From: UBA8346 sp050260935
GTDB taxonomy: Bacteria; Bacillota; UBA4882; UBA8346
Length of the DNA stretch: 27,923 nucleotides
NCBI GenBank assembly: GCA_050260935.1
Contig: JBLNCU010000211.1
Span: forward strand, 1 to 27,923
Reading direction: 5' to 3'
Part shown: positions 24,401 through 27,923 of the stretch, piece after piece
How positions within the stretch are numbered: the stretch's first letter is position 1
Layout of the letters: the number at the start of each line of letters is the position of its first letter
Notes under the pieces: model-generated
What the model was told of the DNA's origin: nothing
Databases searched by the model: none
What the model saw: only the letters and a program-made list of their open reading frames with translations
Translations under genes and position numbers: made by a program

Positions 24401-24553
24401 TTAATTCTCCTTGGGGGGTTTTTCCCCATTAACCTTTGATTGGTCGACGGCATCCGGGGATGGGGAATCATCGAAGTCATAATAGATAAGTTCCCGGCCG
24501 TCGTCCAGTTTTATAACTTTTTTAGTAAAATCGTCGCCTTTATTGGCGGTCAT
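24401..24553 (-). CDS. Small acidic protein of the gal operon, function unknown
   Basis: A 50-residue hydrophilic protein between the DeoR gene and galT. The ATG at 24553 is supported by GGAGAGAGG just upstream, and its stop codon is 1 bp before the galT ATG, so it is tightly embedded in the operon. The central part VIKLDDGRELIYYDFDD looks like a compact beta-hairpin; the C-terminal third is charged and proline-rich. There is no signal peptide or membrane span. I do not recognise a function. Its position suggests a role linked to galactose metabolism or to translational coupling of galT. Confidence 0.7.
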   Translation of the reverse strand: MTANKGDDFTKKVIKLDDGRELIYYDFDDSPSPDAVDQSKVNGEKPPKEN

Positions 24554-24579
24554 CAAGCCTCTCTCCTTTATGCTTGTTA

Positions 24580-25341
24580 TCAAACCAATTGCACTTCCAG
24601 CCCGGCTTCCTTAAGCAGAGCAATCTCCTCCGGATCGGCTTTTATATCAGTAATTAGAAGATCGAGATCGCTGATATCGGCTACCTTTGCCAGCGCCACC
24701 TTTCCGATTTTGCTGGAGTCCGCCAGAACTACCCGGCGATGGGCGGTTTTAATAAACAACGATTTCATTTCGGCCTCGGCGATGTTAACATTGGTAATAC
24801 CGCGTCCGGCCTCAATGCCGCTGATGCCGATAAAGGCGATATCAACGTTGATTCTCTCCAGGATAAACCCGGCGTAGGGGTTGACCAATGAATGCTGTTT
24901 CGCCCTTAAGGTGCCTCCGGTAACAACAGTAGTGATCTCCGGATTGGCCTCCAGAATGGTGGCGATGTTTAAAGCATTGGTAAAAACAGTTAGATTGGCA
25001 TGAGTGGCCAGTTTTTTGGCGACTTCGGTCACAGTGGTGCCGACATCTAAAAAGACGGTGTCCCCGGGGGAGATGAGCCCGACGGCAGCCCCGGCAATCC
25101 GTTCCTTCTCCGGCTTAAAGGAAGTTTCGACCATCTGGAAGGGGCGTTCAAAGCCTATTTTGCTGTTGAGAAGCGCCCCGCCGTGAGTGCGTCTCAACAA
25201 ACCTTCCTTCTCCAGGAAATCAAGGTCCTGGCGGATGGTTACTTCAGACACTTTAAGCTCTCTGGCTAAATCAGCCACCAAACAACGTCCGTGGCGGTTC
25301 AAAATTGCCAAAATCCGGTTTCGCCGTTCCTCAGGGAACAT
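24580..25341 (-). CDS. DeoR-family repressor of the gal operon
   Basis: A 253-residue DeoR/GlpR-type regulator with canonical motifs. The helix-turn-helix (DLARELKVSEVTIRQDLDFL) and RRTHGGA come first. The sensor domain has the sugar-phosphate site intact: FLDVGTTVTEVAKKL, VTGGTLR, FIGISGIEAGRGITN, EAEMKSLF and VLADSSKIG. A phosphosugar from the galactose pathway is a likely inducer. It is the first gene of the operon and starts at an ATG at 25341 with AGGGGAG upstream. The promoter region holds two TTTCGTTT sites suited to autoregulation. Confidence 0.92.
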   Translation of the reverse strand: MFPEERRNRILAILNRHGRCLVADLARELKVSEVTIRQDLDFLEKEGLLRRTHGGALLNSKIGFERPFQMVETSFKPEKERIAGAAVGLISPGDTVFLDVGTTVTEVAKKLATHANLTVFTNALNIATILEANPEITTVVTGGTLRAKQHSLVNPYAGFILERINVDIAFIGISGIEAGRGITNVNIAEAEMKSLFIKTAHRRVVLADSSKIGKVALAKVADISDLDLLITDIKADPEEIALLKEAGLEVQLV

Positions 25342-25365
25342 TTCGCAATTCTCCCCTCCCTTCTA

Positions 25366-25394
25366 ATTTTACATTTATTTTCGTTTGTTGTCAA
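25366..25394 (-). promoter_or_regulatory. Sigma-A promoter of the gal operon
   Basis: -35 TTGACA (complement of 25389-25394) and -10 TAAAAT (complement of 25366-25371) are separated by exactly 17 bp. They lie about 25 bp upstream of the DeoR start codon, which implies a very short leader. Confidence 0.8.
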
Positions 25395-25427
25395 ACAGTT
25401 TCCTTTTCTAAACATTTTGTTTCGTTT
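25379..25427. promoter_or_regulatory. Two TTTCGTTT sites, candidate DeoR operator
   Basis: Two direct copies of TTTCGTTT on the plus strand (25379-25386 and 25420-25427) are 41 bp apart, close to four helical turns. One lies in the promoter spacer. TTTCGTTT-like repeats are typical of DeoR-family operators. Binding is inferred. Confidence 0.45.
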
Positions 25428-25514
25428 TCCGACCATTCGATCTCGTCCCCGATCCGCAAAGAACCGGCCGGCCAATGCTGGACCAGCCGGATTGCCCGGA
25501 ACGGGAGAAGCGGA

Positions 25515-25548
25515 GTTTCAAAATAAATTTGAAACCGGTTACCGGTTT
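25515..25548. repeat. Two adjoining inverted repeats upstream of the gal promoter
   Basis: GTTTCAAA-ATAA-ATTTGAAAC type symmetry (arms 25515-25522 and 25528-25535) runs directly into AAACCGGT-T-ACCGGTTT (25532-25548). They lie between the end of the GIY-YIG gene and the gal promoter. They could be the terminator of the GIY-YIG gene or an operator pair. Confidence 0.55.
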
Positions 25549-25615
25549 TAATTTTCTATGGCCGGTAAAATTCAGCCGCAGAGGCGCTGAAATCCCGGGA
25601 AGGACTTAGGTAATC

Positions 25616-25993
25616 CTAGAGCCAGTCTTTCGGCTTGATTTTGTTTTTATTGTACCCTCTCTCCCCATAGGGCTCAAGTTTTTCCAGCCAGAACTCCTCC
25701 AGGTTTTCAAGCTCTTCCTGGTAATTATCCGGGTAAACTTCCGGTTTGAGCCTTTCCAGTATAGTAAATATAAAATTATCAGGGCCAAACTTGGTCCATT
25801 CCTTTTGTAATTCCTTATTCTGATGTTTGCCGGATTCCAACTGTATTTTGGTTTTATTAAAAATGGAATCAAGATTAAGACTGCTTCCGACATAGATTTT
25901 ATTGTTTATCCTATTTTGGATTTGGTAAACCCCCATATTTTGCGGTTTCTTTTTAAGAACGCTTTTTGGCGTCGAATGGCTTTCCAGATTCAT
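25616..25993 (-). CDS. GIY-YIG family protein lacking the catalytic arginine
   Basis: A 125-residue stand-alone GIY-YIG domain. GVYQI (21-25) and KIYVGSS (32-38) are the two signature strands, and the family's KHQNKELQKEWTKFGPDNF follows. Set against I-TevI by eye, the catalytic arginine (Arg27 there) is Ile44 here and its His31 is Thr48. The metal-binding glutamate appears kept in LEEFWLEKL (Glu99 or Glu100). It may therefore be inactive as a nuclease or use another residue. The ATG at 25993 has AAGGAG about 10 nt upstream. It is a single gene with no mobile-element signs around it. Confidence 0.8.
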   Translation of the reverse strand: MNLESHSTPKSVLKKKPQNMGVYQIQNRINNKIYVGSSLNLDSIFNKTKIQLESGKHQNKELQKEWTKFGPDNFIFTILERLKPEVYPDNYQEELENLEEFWLEKLEPYGERGYNKNKIKPKDWL

Positions 25994-26179
25994 TAACAGA
26001 CCACTCCTTATTACATAGGCGTTATTTATTACGGGTGGCAATAGAGGGTTAAATTTAAAACAAAATGGCCTTCAATATTACTTTGCTCCGAGGGTAAGAT
26101 ATAGTTTGGCGCCGGGCCTGAAAATCGCCCAACTCGCCGGACAGCCAAAAAAGGCCTAGTAAAGCGACTAATTACTAAT

Positions 26180-26216
26180 GGAGCTGTCCTTAGCAATTAA
26201 CCTTAAAGACAGCCCC
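26180..26216 (-). terminator. Hairpin downstream of the nucleoside permease genes
   Basis: GGGGCTGTC and GACAGCTCC (one mismatch) form a 9-bp stem with a 19-nt loop, 55 bp after the stop codon of the last permease gene. The tail is AT-rich but lacks a long T run. Confidence 0.55.
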
Positions 26217-26270
26217 TTATTGGAAACAAAGCTATTAAAACTGAATTGACGGACAACTGGTTTAACCGGG

Positions 26271-27218
26271 CTAGCGCTTCCCTTTGTCGTAAGGTTCTCC
26301 GGAGGCGCGCGGAGCTTGGGAATTCTTCGAGAATAAAACCAATACCACTAATGTAATCAAATAGGGGAAGCACTTAAGGATGATTCCCGGAATTTGCGCC
26401 AGCGAAGGGACCACCTGCGAGACGTTGGCGATAGTACTGGCAAACCCGAAGAAAAAAGTCGCACCCAATATTCCCCAAGGTTTCCATTGTCCAAAGATCA
26501 ATGAGGCCAGCGCCAAAAAACCAAGGCCGCCCACAGAACCGTTAAATTCCCCGGAATAAGTCACCAGGATAATCGCCCCGCCGAGTCCGGCCAAGGCCCC
26601 CGAGATTATCACCGCGATGTAACGCATACTGTAAACATTGACCCCTGCAGCGTCTGCCGCTTGAGGATGCTCGCCGCAGGCCCTTAAACGAAGACCGAAG
26701 GAAGTCTTATATAATAAAAACCAAGATATCAGCAAAATTGCCAGGGCCAGCCAGGTAGTCGCGTAGGTTTGGGTAAAAAGCAGCTTCCCAATAACCGGAA
26801 TCTGCGAGAGCCAGGGGATATCCCAGCGGATCAATCCATGCACGATATGAATATTACCGCTGCCGGTAATGTTGCGGGCTAAAAAAACCGTTAAAGCGCC
26901 GGCAATCATATTGATCGCCGTGCCGCTTATCACCTGATTGGCATTTAAATTGATGGAGGCAAGGGCATGAAGCACCGCAAAAAGTCCCCCCACGATAAAA
27001 GCCGCCAACAAGCCAATCCAAATTGCGGTTCCGGGTAGAAACTTCTCCAGCTTTGCAATAACAAGCGCTCCTGCAAAGAACCCTACCACCATTAATCCTT
27101 CAAGCCCGATATTGACAACTCCGCTTCTTTCGCTAAAAAGCCCCCCAAGAGCGGTCAACAAAAGCGGAATGGTAAAAGCAATGGCATAAGGAAATATTTC
27201 AACGACAATTCGCCCCAT
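26271..27218 (-). CDS. Nucleoside ABC transporter permease, NupQ-like
   Basis: A 315-residue permease with about eight to nine membrane spans, of the BMP-type nucleoside/simple-sugar uptake family (YufQ/NupQ). The opening TIPLLLTALGGLFSERSGVVNIGLEGLM (core GLFSERSGVVNIGLEGLM) is diagnostic for this half of the permease pair. RLRACGEHPQAADAAGVNV and GALAGLGGA follow. Its ATG lies 2 bp after the stop codon of the partner permease. The C-terminal tail is short and charged. Together with the upstream permease, an ATPase and a BmpA-type lipoprotein (outside this window) it should import purine or related nucleosides. Confidence 0.88.
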   Translation of the reverse strand: MGRIVVEIFPYAIAFTIPLLLTALGGLFSERSGVVNIGLEGLMVVGFFAGALVIAKLEKFLPGTAIWIGLLAAFIVGGLFAVLHALASINLNANQVISGTAINMIAGALTVFLARNITGSGNIHIVHGLIRWDIPWLSQIPVIGKLLFTQTYATTWLALAILLISWFLLYKTSFGLRLRACGEHPQAADAAGVNVYSMRYIAVIISGALAGLGGAIILVTYSGEFNGSVGGLGFLALASLIFGQWKPWGILGATFFFGFASTIANVSQVVPSLAQIPGIILKCFPYLITLVVLVLFSKNSQAPRASGEPYDKGKR

Positions 27219-27220
27219 GT

Positions 27221-27923
27221 TTACTTAACACCTCGCATTCGCTTAATCATTGAGCCCGGCTCATTATTTATAGACCTGCCGGCGAAGTTTCCCCTTTTAC
27301 GCCAGCGTTCCCAGGCGCGTTCGACTAAAATGTTGGTTGCCGCGAAATAAATAATCGTAGCGATAATCGTATCGGCGATTTCCGGGGGAATATTGGTCAT
27401 TGCGTTCATGAAGCCTTTTCCGGATTGAAGAACGCCGAAGAATAAGGCCGCCACAAAAACCCCCCAAGGAGAATTTATTCCTAGCAAGGATACAGCAATT
27501 CCGTCAAAACCCTGCGAGGGTGATACACCGATTTGGATGTTAGAGGCATATCCTACATAAAAAGCCGCTCCCGCCAAACCGGATAATCCGCCGGCGATTA
27601 CCATCGACAGGACAATGCCGCGATTGGCGACTATTCCGGCCGACTCCGCCGCGTGACGGTTATAACCCACCGCTTTTAATTCGTACCCAAAAGTTGTCTT
27701 ATTTAAAATAAACGCGATAATAATCACCGCGATTAAGGCCAGAAAGAAGCCCAAGTTAATATATGAACCGTTAAACAACTTGGTAAGCCAGTCAACTTTT
27801 AGAGAAGCGGTGATTGGAATCTTGCGGGATTCGGTCTCCAGGTACTGGCCTTTAAAATAAGCCGGCACGATGTAATACACCGCCCAATAAGCGATCCAGT
27901 TCGTCATAATGCTGGAGACAACC
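27221..27923 (-). CDS. Nucleoside ABC transporter permease, NupP-like (N-terminus outside window)
   Basis: The reading frame stays open to the right edge. The in-frame ATG at 27907 is internal, because VVSSIMTNWIAYWAVYYIV continues the family pattern upstream; about 100 or more residues are missing. The visible part has the family motifs GYELKAVGYNRHAAESAGI, GGLSGLAGAAFYVGYA and the loop GFDGIAVSLLGINSPWGV. This is the NupP/YufP half of a BMP-type nucleoside permease, paired with the NupQ-like gene that starts 2 bp after its stop. An ATPase and binding-protein gene are expected further upstream. Confidence 0.88.
   Translation of the reverse strand, partial: VVSSIMTNWIAYWAVYYIVPAYFKGQYLETESRKIPITASLKVDWLTKLFNGSYINLGFFLALIAVIIIAFILNKTTFGYELKAVGYNRHAAESAGIVANRGIVLSMVIAGGLSGLAGAAFYVGYASNIQIGVSPSQGFDGIAVSLLGINSPWGVFVAALFFGVLQSGKGFMNAMTNIPPEIADTIIATIIYFAATNILVERAWERWRKRGNFAGRSINNEPGSMIKRMRGVK

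Noticed and set aside
25606..25893. Second 95-residue minus-strand frame over the GIY-YIG gene
   Set aside because: It is an out-of-frame shadow; the GIY-YIG frame carries the family motifs.
1..27923. tRNA, rRNA, insertion sequence or prophage genes
   Set aside because: No transposase, integrase, terminal inverted repeats or tRNA-like cloverleaf was recognised on either strand; the lone GIY-YIG gene has no mobile context.

Overview
This is a chromosomal fragment in which all 24 recognisable genes lie on the minus strand, so transcription runs from high to low coordinates. The gene content suggests an anaerobic, sugar-using member of the Bacillota: YesM/YesN-type and DeoR-type regulators, a TPP-riboswitch thiamine operon, an Mgl galactose transporter, GalK/GalT and a BmpA/Nup-type nucleoside permease pair, with strong GGAGG ribosome sites and several TTG starts. 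None of the four secreted substrate-binding proteins has a convincing lipobox; all look like signal-peptidase-I substrates. That hints at a diderm Bacillota lineage, possibly Limnochordia-like, but the taxonomy is inference.

Layout, from the right end in transcription order. 27923-26271: the two permease subunits (NupP- and NupQ-like) of a nucleoside ABC transporter, the first cut by the window edge. 25993-25616: a small GIY-YIG protein that has lost the catalytic arginine. 25394-22194: a galactose operon with its promoter, a DeoR repressor, a 50-residue small protein, galT and galK. 22193-21559: a gene-free stretch holding ten 21-bp direct repeats in perfect register. 21558-14895: a sensing cluster with a membrane-anchored sugar-binding protein, a YesM-like histidine kinase, a YesN-like AraC response regulator, a membrane-anchored XylF-like protein and an orphan family-1 sugar-binding protein. 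14773-11460: a DeoR-type regulator with an altered effector site, a chemoreceptor-like membrane protein with a degenerate signalling tip, and a secreted RbsB-like binding protein. 10935-7000: promoter, mglB, a hairpin, mglA and mglC. 6724-5696: L-threonine aldolase. 5628-2576: a thiamine-precursor operon with sigma-A promoter, TPP riboswitch, terminator, MTH1187-type protein, permease, binding protein and ATPase. 2402-1: the N-terminal 800 codons of a four-PAS histidine kinase that runs off the window.

The central theme is sensing and uptake of galactose, xylose-like and other sugars. Mgl would import galactose/glucose, and GalK/GalT would feed galactose into the Leloir pathway; no galE is present. 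Two separate sets of binding proteins without permeases are coupled to membrane receptors, which suggests binding-protein-assisted sugar signalling. The most unusual features are the 21-bp array between galK and the sensing cluster, and the DeoR / degenerate chemoreceptor / binding-protein triad.
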